Positions 47,521 through 56,046 of a stretch of 64,000 bases of DNA are shown in pieces. Below the pieces are notes generated by a model. The model saw only the letters and a program-made list of their open reading frames with translations, ran no database searches and was not told where the DNA came from. This DNA comes from Candidatus Rifleibacteriota bacterium (GTDB taxonomy: Bacteria; Muiribacteriota; Ozemobacteria; Ozemobacterales; Ozemobacteraceae): the NCBI GenBank assembly GCA_015232575.1, contig JADFZL010000002.1:372001-436000 (forward strand). Reading direction: 5' to 3'. The position numbers and the translations under genes were made by a program. Each line of letters starts with the position of its first letter. The stretch's first letter is position 1.

Positions 47521-47599
47521 AAGTACGCAAAATCTTAAATGTTGAGTCAAATTTGGGTGTTAGTTTATGACTTCTTTATTATAACAAGCAGTACTAAGC
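47520..47599 (+). mobile_element. MITE-like element lacking its palindromic core
   Basis: An 80-base sequence directly next to copy 4. It has both ends (AAGTACGCAAAATCTTAA and CAAGCAGTACTAAGC) and the inner AGTCAAATTTGGGTGTTA and TATGACTTCTTTATT segments, but the whole core palindrome is missing. It looks like an internal-deletion form. Confidence 0.6.
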
Positions 47600-47785
47600 T
47601 CAATGGTATTAATGCCAAAGGCACGGTTTAGATGTGAGTGATGAATTTTTATAATAAGTTGCTGACTATTCAGCAGAAAAAAATATTTGTAAAGAAATAT
47701 CAAGCTCAGGTTCAGATTTTAAACGATGGTACAATAATTGCTAAATAGGAAACAAAGAAATTTCCCAAAAATAAAAGGAGTAAAT

Positions 47786-48562
47786 ATGAGGCCCATTATC
47801 AGGTATATTTCCAAAACCGTGTTTTTTGTTCTTGCAACTTTTGGTGTTGCGATTCTTCTTTCTGGTTGTTCGGGTGGTTCCGGTTCAGGTGGAATTGGCG
47901 GTGGTGGTGATATTCCGCCGACTATTCACTTTAAAGTGGAAAAGACTCCTGCAAGAATTACCAGCCTTGGAAGTGATTTTTCTGTTGGAGTTGTGATAAC
48001 AGAAACTGGCGGTATTCCGATAGAACTGAAAAATATGAAAATATACAGCAGATATATTGACATGTCCGATGGAGATGATCTGAAAAGTATTTTCAACTAT
48101 TATTCCGGTGATTCAAGAATGATTTATGGTTACGATTTCGGAAATCCATTAAGTGAGTCAGACGAGATAAAGGGTGCAGTAATTAGCGACAGCAGTACAA
48201 AAGGTGGCGAAAGAGTATTTTCAAAGCTCCAGGCTTATGAGAAAAGAACTGTTTCGACAAAAGTAAGAATTGGAACTAAACAGCAGATATCACGCCCACT
48301 TGGATGCACTGGCTTCTTTTATGCTTACAGCGATGTAGAAAAATGGCTTGAGAACACATGGTACAAAGATCCCAAAATGGGAATCAGATACTACATTCAG
48401 TTCGATTGCACCGATGACAGCGGAGAAAATTTCACAATTAAATCTTCTCTTGATATTTACTTTGATAAAATGGCTTCAATTATTTCTCCAGAAGCGGCAG
48501 CACCGACTGGTATTACAAGTGAGCCAACAAATACCAACACAAATCCATATCAGCCGAACTGA
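47786..48562 (+). CDS. lipoprotein of unknown function
   Basis: A 258-residue lipoprotein. ATG 47786 has AAAGGAG eight bases upstream; the frame is open back to 47738 without a ribosome site. The signal ends in LLSGC, followed by a Gly/Ser run (SGGSGSGGIGGGGD). The mature part is beta-rich (TIHFKVEKTPARITSLGSDF, VGVVITETGGIPIELKNMKI), with two cysteines that could pair. No family is recognised. A MITE cluster lies upstream and a strong hairpin terminates it, so it is probably monocistronic. Confidence 0.72.
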   Translation: MRPIIRYISKTVFFVLATFGVAILLSGCSGGSGSGGIGGGGDIPPTIHFKVEKTPARITSLGSDFSVGVVITETGGIPIELKNMKIYSRYIDMSDGDDLKSIFNYYSGDSRMIYGYDFGNPLSESDEIKGAVISDSSTKGGERVFSKLQAYEKRTVSTKVRIGTKQQISRPLGCTGFFYAYSDVEKWLENTWYKDPKMGIRYYIQFDCTDDSGENFTIKSSLDIYFDKMASIISPEAAAPTGITSEPTNTNTNPYQPN

Positions 48563-48611
48563 TTAAGTACTTAATCTGTTTCAGATACATCTGAAGCAGT
48601 TTATATAGATG

Positions 48612-48638
48612 GCAGGCCGGGCAACCGGTCTGCTTTTT
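48612..48638 (+). terminator. intrinsic terminator
   Basis: GCAGGCCGG at 48612-48620 pairs with CCGGTCTGC at 48625-48633 (one wobble) around GCAA, followed by TTTTT. An outer pairing of TTTATATAGA with TCTATATAAA lengthens it. Confidence 0.82.
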
Positions 48639-48785
48639 CTATATAAAATTCTTTGAATATACCGTGTGCAATGAACTGTGTCCCTGCGAGCTAATTACCA
48701 GCACTATCCCACGGTTGCTGCTGGCAGAGAGAGAAAATATGAGCTTTTCAATGAGCGTTGATCTAATCAGGAAAAAAGCCAAGAA

Positions 48786-50363
48786 TTATTGTAGTACACC
48801 TCTTTTTTTTGTCTGGTATGTTCTTTCAAACGCGAGGATTAATCCGGCGGAGGTTTCAACAGATTCGATAGAATCTCCATCAATTCCTCTGGAAACTTTT
48901 TCAGCAATTGTTGAGTACATGTTTTCGTAACTGGAAAGCTTGTTCACAGAAGCTTTTCTGATCAAGTTTCCGGAATCTTCAGAAGAATATGTTCCGCCAT
49001 CAATTATTTTTGCTGTTTTATTGTTTGTACGTAGTTCGATATAATCTCGCAAACCAATTCTCTCGCTTCCTCTGTCTGTTAAAAGCATTGAGAAAAATGC
49101 ACCGTTTTCAAGTTCAGCCGAAGCGTTAACTGTTCCGTCTGAACCAATTGAAAGATCGTGCCAGAGAGGTTTTGAAAAATTATTCCAGAATAGGAAGTAA
49201 TCTATCCAGTGACAGCCATTTGAAACAATTCTGCTTTTGGAATTCGGCCACCAGTACCAGTGAAGCTCTGGAAGAGGAACTTCATATACAATGCAGTGAA
49301 AAGATACGGGTTGTCCTTTCCCGATTGAAAGGTCTTCTGCTATCATTGGGTTGAAGTGCTGGTAGCGCTTATGAAAACACGAAAACAAACGCGGACCGCT
49401 TATCTTCAATTGCTTCAGAAGCTCTTTAAGTTGGTTTTCATCAACCGCTATCGGCTTTTCAATAACTGAATAGGCTCCCTGTTTTAAAGCCGAAAGAGCG
49501 ATAGGAATGTGCGTGTGATGATAGCTTGCAATGAAAAATGCATCAGCTTTTTCTGATGGCCCTGGAAAAGGACTTGTGTTCCAGTCTATTGATTTTTCAC
49601 TATTTAAAGGGATTTGAGTCGGATCGACTTCGTGAATACACTTAATATCAATAAATGGGCTTACATTGGGTATTAAAAAGGATTTTGCATAGTTTCCATA
49701 ACCAAAAACAATACCTTTTGGTCTGTCTTTTGAAACAGCCTTTATGTCTGTATTTTCAGAAATTTCTGAATTTGAGGATGTAAATTTTTCTGCTTTGCAC
49801 CAGTCAGTTGAAAGAATATCTGACTCTGCATCTGCCATGCATTTTTGAATAATTTCTTTTGGATGAAGCGTTCCAGAAAAAGTGCTGAAACCTGTCAATT
49901 TATTCCAATATTCGGAAGATGGCTCTGAAGCATTTTTCAAATATCTTATTTCACTATCTTTGCGGTTGAATGGAAGCATGTTAGTCCAGGGTTGAACAAG
50001 AAACTCAGGAAGAACAATTCTTTCAGAGCAGGCCGGATGAAATGGTGCCAGAAAAAATACAATGTCATTTTTGCAGAGTTTGCCGTCCGAAGGAGCTTCC
50101 AGAATGCGTCCTATACCTGCTGAAATATACTTTTCATTTCTGAGTTTTTCACCCATTCTTGAGCGTATTTTTCTGATGAGATGTTTCAGACCGACTTCGA
50201 AGAGATAATTAAAAACCATTCTAATACTATTTCTTCTGATAAAATACATTCCTTCGATTTTCTGAAGATTCTTCATGGCATATACTTCAATGCGATAATC
50301 GCTATCAGATCTGCAATAATCAAGAAAACCAGAACTCCATCTGTTTCCAGCCAGAATATTCAA
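48786..50363 (-). CDS. Gfo/Idh/MocA oxidoreductase with extra N-terminal domain
   Basis: A 525-residue protein starting at TTG 50363, with AGGAGG about nine bases upstream. The C-terminal 300 residues are a Gfo/Idh/MocA NAD(P)-dependent oxidoreductase: Rossmann glycine-rich GIVFGYGNYAKSFLIPN, EKPIAVDENQLKELL with the catalytic-region Lys, and CHWIDYFLFW. The first about 225 residues have no match I recognise, except that segments such as DIVFFLAPFHPACSERI and YWNKLTGFSTFSGTLHP may be a divergent domain often fused to bi-domain sugar dehydrogenases. It may act on a nucleotide sugar in surface polysaccharide synthesis. Downstream of the twin pilins on the same strand. Confidence 0.78.
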   Translation of the reverse strand: MNILAGNRWSSGFLDYCRSDSDYRIEVYAMKNLQKIEGMYFIRRNSIRMVFNYLFEVGLKHLIRKIRSRMGEKLRNEKYISAGIGRILEAPSDGKLCKNDIVFFLAPFHPACSERIVLPEFLVQPWTNMLPFNRKDSEIRYLKNASEPSSEYWNKLTGFSTFSGTLHPKEIIQKCMADAESDILSTDWCKAEKFTSSNSEISENTDIKAVSKDRPKGIVFGYGNYAKSFLIPNVSPFIDIKCIHEVDPTQIPLNSEKSIDWNTSPFPGPSEKADAFFIASYHHTHIPIALSALKQGAYSVIEKPIAVDENQLKELLKQLKISGPRLFSCFHKRYQHFNPMIAEDLSIGKGQPVSFHCIVYEVPLPELHWYWWPNSKSRIVSNGCHWIDYFLFWNNFSKPLWHDLSIGSDGTVNASAELENGAFFSMLLTDRGSERIGLRDYIELRTNNKTAKIIDGGTYSSEDSGNLIRKASVNKLSSYENMYSTIAEKVSRGIDGDSIESVETSAGLILAFERTYQTKKRGVLQ

Positions 50364-50528
50364 TTAAAAAATCCTCCTCTTCGAAGTAGCACCGTAATTG
50401 TATAGAAAAATTGTATCTACCCAATAATTCGGGGAAATATTGAGTCGAGACCTTTTGATCATGTAAATTAGCGCAAAACAAATTGAGAGTCAATATCTTA
50501 TTCAATGAAATTTTCTCTAAAACATAAA

Positions 50529-50548
50529 GGGAGCGAATAATCGCTCCC
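50529..50548 (-). terminator. hairpin after second pilin gene
   Basis: GGGAGCGA (50529-50536) pairs with TCGCTCCC (50541-50548) around ATAA, 30 bases beyond the pilin stop. A sister hairpin at 51036-51055 has the same arms. It has no T tract on the minus strand, only CTTTATG. Confidence 0.6.
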
Positions 50549-50577
50549 GGAAATAATTTCCATTCCCAAATCAGAAA

Positions 50578-50934
50578 TCAGTCAGATTCAACTGATCCAT
50601 GTGTAGTGCAGTAGATGCGACCATCTGCAACGCTTATGTCGCCAGAGATACCATAAGAACATGATGTTTCCGGTTTGTTTACTTTGCCCTTCAGGTATCC
50701 ATATAGAGTCGTAACAGTAGTCGTAACATCCCCGAGATCTGTTTTAATCATTGAGGTGTTATCCATGTTGTACATTTCTACAGCACCAAGGATAACGCGC
50801 ATGTTAGCGTAGCAGGCTTTTTCGCGAGCCTGTTCGCGTGCCTTACGAAAGTTTGGAATGGCGATAGCAGCAAGAATACCAATGATTGCGATAACTATCA
50901 TAAGTTCGATCAATGTGAAGCCTTGTCTTTTCAT
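50578..50934 (-). CDS. type IV major pilin-like prepilin, copy 2
   Basis: A 118-residue prepilin beginning [19 protein letters not shown], a textbook class III signal with cleavage after Gly5 and Glu at mature position 5. It differs from copy 1 in eight residues only. Four cysteines in the short globular part (CYANM, SCSYG, YCTTHG) may form disulfides. ATG 50934 has GGAGG 11 bases upstream; an open frame to 51000 is not the start. It is the last gene of the pilB-pilT-pilA-pilA run. Confidence 0.9.
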   Translation of the reverse strand: MKRQGFTLIELMIVIAIIGILAAIAIPNFRKAREQAREKACYANMRVILGAVEMYNMDNTSMIKTDLGDVTTTVTTLYGYLKGKVNKPETSCSYGISGDISVADGRIYCTTHGSVESD

Positions 50935-51035
50935 ATTGCTCTCGCCTCCTTTCTTTTTTATTTTCCTTGCATCCAGATTTTTAAAGCTCATTAAAAGCAA
51001 GGGGCATCTGGAAAAAATCCTCTTTACAGCATAAA

Positions 51036-51055
51036 GGGAGCGGCTAAGCGCTCCC
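51036..51055 (-). terminator. hairpin between the two pilin genes
   Basis: GGGAGCG (51036-51042) pairs with CGCTCCC (51049-51055), 30 bases beyond the first pilin stop. It matches the hairpin at 50529 in arms and position, so it was duplicated with the pilin gene. Partial termination or mRNA end protection is likely. Confidence 0.6.
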
Positions 51056-51086
51056 AGAAATAATTTCAGTTCCCTAGCTAATTCTT

Positions 51087-51443
51087 TTAGTCAGATTCAA
51101 CTGAACCGTGGGTGGTGCAATAAATGCGTCCATCAGGGAGAGTAATGTCACCAGAGATTGAGTAAGAGCATGATGTTTCAGGTTTGTTAACTTTACCCTT
51201 CAAATAACCACTGAGGGTAGTAACTGTACCGGTAACGTCTCCAAGGTCTGATTTGATCATGGATGTATTGTCCATGTTATACATTTCGACGGCACCGAGG
51301 ATAACGCGCATGTTGGCGTAGCAGGCTTTTTCACGAGCCTGTTCGCGAGCTTTTCGGAAGTTCGGAATAGCGATTGCGGCCAGAATACCAATAATTGCGA
51401 TAACGATCATAAGTTCGATCAATGTGAAGCCTCGTCTTTTCAT
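51087..51443 (-). CDS. pilA: type IV major pilin-like prepilin, copy 1
   Basis: A 118-residue prepilin, [19 protein letters not shown], followed by the sequence [20 protein letters not shown]. It is 110 of 118 identical to the copy at 50578. AAAGGAGGTG precedes ATG 51443 closely and the gene has its own strong promoter at 51505-51533, so pilin is made in excess of the upstream ATPases. The mature pilin of about 113 residues is short. Variation between copies is in the globular domain (for example STVTTLSGY against TTVTTLYGY segments). Confidence 0.92.
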   Translation of the reverse strand: MKRRGFTLIELMIVIAIIGILAAIAIPNFRKAREQAREKACYANMRVILGAVEMYNMDNTSMIKSDLGDVTGTVTTLSGYLKGKVNKPETSCSYSISGDITLPDGRIYCTTHGSVESD

Positions 51444-51504
51444 ATTGTTTCACCTCCTTTCTTTTTTGGAATTTTTTTTACAACTTTTTTCCACTTCCAC
51501 TTTT

Positions 51505-51533
51505 AGAATAGTGAATTTATTGAAACATGTCAA
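51505..51533 (-). promoter_or_regulatory. strong sigma-70 promoter of pilin gene
   Basis: On the minus strand TTGACA (51533-51528) is followed after 17 bases by TATTCT (51510-51505). It lies about 60 bases before the pilin ATG. The -35 is a full consensus match. Confidence 0.75.
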
Positions 51534-51564
51534 GGAAATATAAAAATTAAAGTACAATATTTAT

Positions 51565-52626
51565 TTAGTTCCCTTTCAACATTCTTTCTAATTCCTTGGG
51601 GTGGACTGTGTGTATGAGTGCTTCTTCCAGGGTGATGTCTCCTCTGAGATAGAGATCCCTGAGAGATTGCTCAAAAGTAAGCATTCCATCGTTCTGACTG
51701 GTTTGCATTATTGTATAAAGTCCTGAGATTTTCTGTTCACGTATGCAGTTTGCAACAGCTGGGTTTCCGATGAGAATCTCATTTGCAACAACACGCCCTT
51801 TGCCTGCTGCCAGCGGAAGAAGCTGCTGAGCAACAACAGCCCTGAGAGAAAACGAAAGCTGTGACCGGATTTGCGGCTGCTGGTGCGGCGGGAAAATGTC
51901 AATAATTCTGTTTATGGTCTGAGCTGCATCTGTTGTGTGCAGTGTTCCGAAGACAAGATGGCCGGTTTCAGAAAGTGTCAGAGCTGTTCCGACGGTTTCA
52001 AGGTCTCTCATTTCACCGACGAGAATTACATCCGGGTCTTCGCGGAGGATATGTTTGAGCGCTTCGGGGAAAGAGTGTGTGTCAATATGCAGTTCGCGCT
52101 GGTTCACAACAGAGCGCTTGTGATAATGAAGATATTCAATCGGGTCTTCAACTGTAATTATGTGACATCTCTGTTCTTCATTAATAATATTGATAATTGA
52201 AGCGAGTGTTGTTGATTTCCCTGAACCAGTAGGTCCGGTAACCAGCACGAGTCCTTTATTCCAACGTGTAAAGTCTCTCAATCTTGCGGGCAATTTTAAC
52301 TCTTCGAGAGAGGGAATTTTTGTGGGAATTACACGGAAAGCTGCGCCAATACACCCGCGTTGCTTGTAAACATTAACGCGGAATCGGCCAAAGCCGTGCA
52401 CAGAATAAGAAAGATCGAGTTCCAGATTTTCTTCAAATTCTTTCTGCTGTTCGGCTGTCAGCATGTTATAAATCAGCGATCGTGTATCCATTGGTGTCAA
52501 AACATCCAGATCTGTCTGGATAAGTTCACCGTCAACCCTTATTACAGGAGGGGTTCCAACGGTAATGTGCAGGTCAGATGCACCATTTTCAACAACAAGA
52601 TTCAAAAGGTCATTCAGAACAAACAT
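51565..52626 (-). CDS. pilT: twitching motility ATPase PilT
   Basis: A 353-residue hexameric ATPase that retracts type IV pili. Walker A is VTGPTGSGKSTTLASI. The Asp box DPDVILVGEMRDLETVG and the His box FGTLHTTDAAQTINR are intact. The AIRNLIRE-type motif appears as AVANCIREQKISGLYT. Length is normal. It follows pilB by 26 bases, in order pilB-pilT-pilA-pilA. No pilC, pilM-Q or pilD is in the window. Confidence 0.97.
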   Translation of the reverse strand: MFVLNDLLNLVVENGASDLHITVGTPPVIRVDGELIQTDLDVLTPMDTRSLIYNMLTAEQQKEFEENLELDLSYSVHGFGRFRVNVYKQRGCIGAAFRVIPTKIPSLEELKLPARLRDFTRWNKGLVLVTGPTGSGKSTTLASIINIINEEQRCHIITVEDPIEYLHYHKRSVVNQRELHIDTHSFPEALKHILREDPDVILVGEMRDLETVGTALTLSETGHLVFGTLHTTDAAQTINRIIDIFPPHQQPQIRSQLSFSLRAVVAQQLLPLAAGKGRVVANEILIGNPAVANCIREQKISGLYTIMQTSQNDGMLTFEQSLRDLYLRGDITLEEALIHTVHPKELERMLKGN

Positions 52627-52652
52627 ATTTTCTTCCTTCCGACATTACGATA

Positions 52653-54401
52653 TCAATGCTCGCCCATCGTAACGCGAACAACTTCTTCAACTGTAGTCAT
52701 GCCAATAAGAGATTTTCTCAAAGCAGATTCGCGCAGGGATAACATTCCATCATCCACAGCCTGTTTTCTGATGTCATCTGTTGAGCCGCCATTCAATATG
52801 ATATCTCTGGTACGCTCAGTCATAATCATGACTTCGTAAACACCGACACGGCCCTTCATACCACTGTTGTTGCAGCTTTCGCAGCCTTTTCCTTTATAAA
52901 AGAACATATTTCTTTCATTAATGTGTGGAAGCTCAAGCCTTCTGAGCAGTTCAGGTGTAATTCCAAACTGGGCAATCTGTTCGGCCCTGGGTTTGATTTC
53001 GTATTTACAATCTTTGCATATTTTTCGAACAAGTCTCTGCGCCTGAATCAGAAGAACGGAAGTTGTAACCATGAAAGGTTCAATTCCCATGTTGATAATT
53101 CTTCCGATGGTTGACGGTGCGTCATTTGTATGAAGCGTAGAGAGAACAAGATGGCCTGTCATTGATGCTTTAATAGCAATTTCGGCGGTTTCAAAGTCGC
53201 GAATCTCCCCGACCATGATGATATTCGGATCCTGGCGGAGGAAAGATCTCAGGGCAGCAGCAAAAGTAAGTCCTATTTCGGGTTTACACTGAACCTGGTT
53301 GATTCCCTGAAGCATGTATTCGACAGGGTCTTCTGCGGTCATACAGTTTCTCTCGATTGTATTCAGAGAGGTAAGAGCGGAATAAAGGGTAGTAGTTTTA
53401 CCTGACCCTGTTGGACCAGTAACGAGAGCAATTCCATATGGAGAAGAAATTCCGGCTTTGAATCTTTTAAGTGTTTCAGGCTCAAATCCGAGATCTTCAA
53501 GGTTAACTTTAAGAGAAGTCTGGTCAAGAATTCTCATGACTATCTTCTCGCCCCAGATAACCGGAAGAATTGACACGCGGAAATCGACAGATCTGTTGTT
53601 GACTTTAAGCTTGATGCGTCCATCCTGTGGAAGACGTTTTTCTGCGATATTCAAGCTGGACATGATTTTAATTCTTGAGGTTATAGCTGCAGTGGCCTTT
53701 TTAGGAGGTGACATGGCAGCGAAAAGAACGCCATCCTGACGATATCTGATTCTTAGTTCTTTTTCAAAAGGTTCAATGTGGATATCCGAAACTCCGTTTG
53801 TAACAGCCTGTGAAAGAACGAGGTTGCATAACCGGATGATAGGAGCATCATTTTCACCGAGATCGCCGAGTTGATCAAAATCCTCGGCCCCTTCGGCAGC
53901 TTCCTTACCTATATCATCAAGTTCGCCCATGAGTTTATCGGTCTGAGCTACTGCACCGTAGGCATCCTGGAGTGCTTTATTGATATCACTCTGGGTTGCA
54001 ACGACCGGTTTAACCATGAGGCCGGTCATCAATTGTATGTCATCAATAGCAATAATGTTAAGTGGATCGACCATCGCAACGGTGAGCTTGTTTCCAACTT
54101 TGTTAATCGGAATAAGCATGTGTTTTTTTGCAATGTGCTCGGGTATGAGTTTTGCGATAACCGGATCAATGAGGTAATTCGACAGATCAATAAACGGAAT
54201 TTTGAGCTGTTTGGAAAGAATTTGTACGATATCATGTTCAGTAACAAGATGCATTTCAACAAGAACTGCACCAAGACGCTTTCCACTCTTTTTCTGAAGA
54301 GCAAGAGCCTGCTGAAGCTGTTCGTCGTTGATCAGACCTTCAGATATCAGCGCATCGCCAAGGCGCATCTTTCTTGCCGCCTGTTGAATTTCTGGTGGCA
54401 T
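52653..54401 (-). CDS. pilB: type IV pilus assembly ATPase PilB
   Basis: A 582-residue extension ATPase. An N-terminal MshEN-type domain (about 15-150) precedes the GSPII_E ATPase domain: Walker A LVTGPTGSGKTTTLYSAL, Asp box RQDPNIIMVGEIRDFETAE, His box LSTLHTNDAPSTIGRI. The zinc tetracysteine is CKDCKYE and CESCNNSG. It starts five bases after the aroE stop, with GGAGG upstream. Together with PilT it gives pilus dynamics. Confidence 0.97.
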   Translation of the reverse strand: MPPEIQQAARKMRLGDALISEGLINDEQLQQALALQKKSGKRLGAVLVEMHLVTEHDIVQILSKQLKIPFIDLSNYLIDPVIAKLIPEHIAKKHMLIPINKVGNKLTVAMVDPLNIIAIDDIQLMTGLMVKPVVATQSDINKALQDAYGAVAQTDKLMGELDDIGKEAAEGAEDFDQLGDLGENDAPIIRLCNLVLSQAVTNGVSDIHIEPFEKELRIRYRQDGVLFAAMSPPKKATAAITSRIKIMSSLNIAEKRLPQDGRIKLKVNNRSVDFRVSILPVIWGEKIVMRILDQTSLKVNLEDLGFEPETLKRFKAGISSPYGIALVTGPTGSGKTTTLYSALTSLNTIERNCMTAEDPVEYMLQGINQVQCKPEIGLTFAAALRSFLRQDPNIIMVGEIRDFETAEIAIKASMTGHLVLSTLHTNDAPSTIGRIINMGIEPFMVTTSVLLIQAQRLVRKICKDCKYEIKPRAEQIAQFGITPELLRRLELPHINERNMFFYKGKGCESCNNSGMKGRVGVYEVMIMTERTRDIILNGGSTDDIRKQAVDDGMLSLRESALRKSLIGMTTVEEVVRVTMGEH

Positions 54402-54406
54402 TTGGG

Positions 54407-55267
54407 TTAGTCAACCTCCTGCATTCGCTGAGAATGGAAATTACATTCTTTCCTTATGCTTTCACGCATTACTGATTCCGGGGCCTTCAGACCAGTCATA
54501 AATTCAAAGCCCCTGAAACCCTGTCTTAAAAGTAGTTCTAAACCATTTATCACCTTGGCACCACTTGCTTCAGCTGTCTTTATCAATTCCGAAGAATTTG
54601 AATAATTAAAATCTATATAGACATTCTCAGGCGTTAGTCCTGTAAGGAAAGTCAAATTTTCGTTTTCCTTCCAACCAAGTGTGGTAGCATTAACAATAAT
54701 TTCTGTCTCTGAAATAATATTCGGCAAGTTGGGCTCATTTAATAAGTGTTTGAATATTCTGGTTCCTCCGGGAGAAAATGAGATATCCATTTTTCCCGGA
54801 TTACGCGCGACCCAGTGTATCACAGAAGTCTTTTTCTCACAAAAAGCCCATATAGCAGCCTTTGCAGCACCGCCTGAACCTGCCACCACTGCGCTGTTGC
54901 AAACCTTGAGATTGTCGAGTATCGAAAGAAATGCCAACGCATCAGTATTTGTTCCCGTACATTCACTACCTTCTATTTTGACAGTATTAACGTTCCCGAT
55001 GATGTTGGCTGGATATATCAGCTTATCGACAAAAGATACAATCTTTTCCTTATACGGCTGAGTTACGTTAAAACCACGTAACCCCAAAGCAGTAAGACCG
55101 GCAGCAGCAGCCTGGAATCCGTCAGATAAAACGGGTAAAACAAGATAAACTGCATTTATCCCTGCAGCGTCAAAAGCCGCATTCCAGAACAGCGGGCTCA
55201 AAGAATAGCGAGCTGGCCATCCAATCAGACAATATAATGCAGTTTCAGAATTAATTTGTACTGCCAC
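54407..55267 (-). CDS. aroE: shikimate dehydrogenase
   Basis: A 286-residue enzyme reducing 3-dehydroshikimate in aromatic amino acid synthesis. The substrate site YSLSPLFWNAAF and catalytic Lys73 in GFNVTQPYKEKIV are present, as is Asp109 in GTNTDALAF. The NADP loop is VVAGSGGAAKAAIWAF. The start is GTG 55267, 11 bases after the STAS gene, with no good ribosome site, so it is probably translated by coupling. The position between STAS and pilB is odd for a metabolic gene. Confidence 0.93.
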   Translation of the reverse strand: MAVQINSETALYCLIGWPARYSLSPLFWNAAFDAAGINAVYLVLPVLSDGFQAAAAGLTALGLRGFNVTQPYKEKIVSFVDKLIYPANIIGNVNTVKIEGSECTGTNTDALAFLSILDNLKVCNSAVVAGSGGAAKAAIWAFCEKKTSVIHWVARNPGKMDISFSPGGTRIFKHLLNEPNLPNIISETEIIVNATTLGWKENENLTFLTGLTPENVYIDFNYSNSSELIKTAEASGAKVINGLELLLRQGFRGFEFMTGLKAPESVMRESIRKECNFHSQRMQEVD

Positions 55268-55278
55268 CGTTTTTCAGT

Positions 55279-55626
55279 TTAACTTGAAAAGCCCTTAACT
55301 GCTTCTTCATCAGAATCAAAGATTTCGAAAACCTTTGTAAGTCTGGTTAGCTCGAAAAGTTCCTGGACGGCAGGCGACAGCTTAACAAGTTTCAGATCAC
55401 CCTTGTTTTTCTTGACTTTTTTCAAAGCTGCTGCTACGACACCCAAGCCCATGCTGTTAAGGTAATTGATTTCCTGAAAATCCATGATGAGGCGGTTCTT
55501 GCCTTCATCTATCAGCTGATCAATTCTCTCTTTGAACTGATTAACGGTTTCTGTACCAATCTCTCCTCGAAGGGCAATAAAAAATATATTGTTGCTCCGT
55601 GGTTCGACATCAATTTTTAATTCCAT
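55279..55626 (-). CDS. STAS-domain anti-sigma factor antagonist
   Basis: A 115-residue STAS protein. The phosphorylation site region reads FQEINYLNSMGLGVVAAAL, with Ser in the conserved NSMGL motif. Such proteins release sigma factors by binding an RsbW-type kinase when dephosphorylated. ATG 55626 is preferred, with GGAGG five bases upstream; an open frame back to 55725 is not the start. The SpoIIE-type phosphatase at 12733 is a candidate partner, but the kinase is not in the window. Confidence 0.88.
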   Translation of the reverse strand: MELKIDVEPRSNNIFFIALRGEIGTETVNQFKERIDQLIDEGKNRLIMDFQEINYLNSMGLGVVAAALKKVKKNKGDLKLVKLSPAVQELFELTRLTKVFEIFDSDEEAVKGFSS

Positions 55627-55799
55627 AAATCCTCCGGGGTCCAACATGTAAACACAGCAATTTTTTTCCAATAGTATCCTATTCAATTTTTGGAATTTTA
55701 GCAAGCAATATATTTTATTTTCCAAAAAAATTCAAGTGAACTTGCATAAATATTTGCGCAATCAGTTTTTTTATTCTCTAACGAATAATATCAGCTCTT

Positions 55800-55969
55800 A
55801 AATGCAACCAGCGGCGAACACAAAGTGCTCAGCCGCAGGTAGTGAAGAGATAATTGAATCATCAGAGCGCGTAACTTGCCCGACTGCCTGGAGCGAACAA
55901 ACCCATTCCCAGCGGATTGCACAACGTGCGTGATTGAATAAAGTAAGCTGGGTTACTGCTCAGCGGAGC
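55800..55969. repeat. degenerate copies of the GC-rich hairpin module
   Basis: Contains CGAACACAAAGTGCTCAGCC with AGGTAGTGAAG, and later ATTGCACAACGTGCGTG, which are decayed forms of the GAGCACAAGGTGCTC and GGGGAGTGAG parts of the module. The preceding stretch 55627-55799 is AT-rich with nothing recognisable. Confidence 0.45.
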
Positions 55970-56045
55970 GCACAAAGTGCGCCCCCGCGGGGAGTGAAGG
56001 CGGTCGAACTTGTTCGACCGCCGAGAGGGGGCGCGTGCCCCCTCT
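55970..56045 (+). repeat. GC-rich hairpin module, intact copy
   Basis: GAGCGCACAAAGTGCGCCC, then GCGGGGAGTGAAGGCGGTC, GAACTTGTTCGACCGCC, and a nine-pair hairpin of AGAGGGGGC and GCCCCCTCT at 56024-56045. It ends one base beyond the stop of the PorV-like gene. The inverted partner lies at 57820-57905. Confidence 0.8.
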
Positions 56046-56046
56046 A

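Noticed and set aside
48664..48785. Small plus-strand frame (88 codons in all) after the lipoprotein terminator
   Set aside because: Runs into the complement of the Gfo/Idh gene and lacks a ribosome site or family match.
53871..54410. 179-codon open frame antisense to pilB
   Set aside because: Opposite strongly conserved pilB sequence; no ribosome site or recognisable protein.
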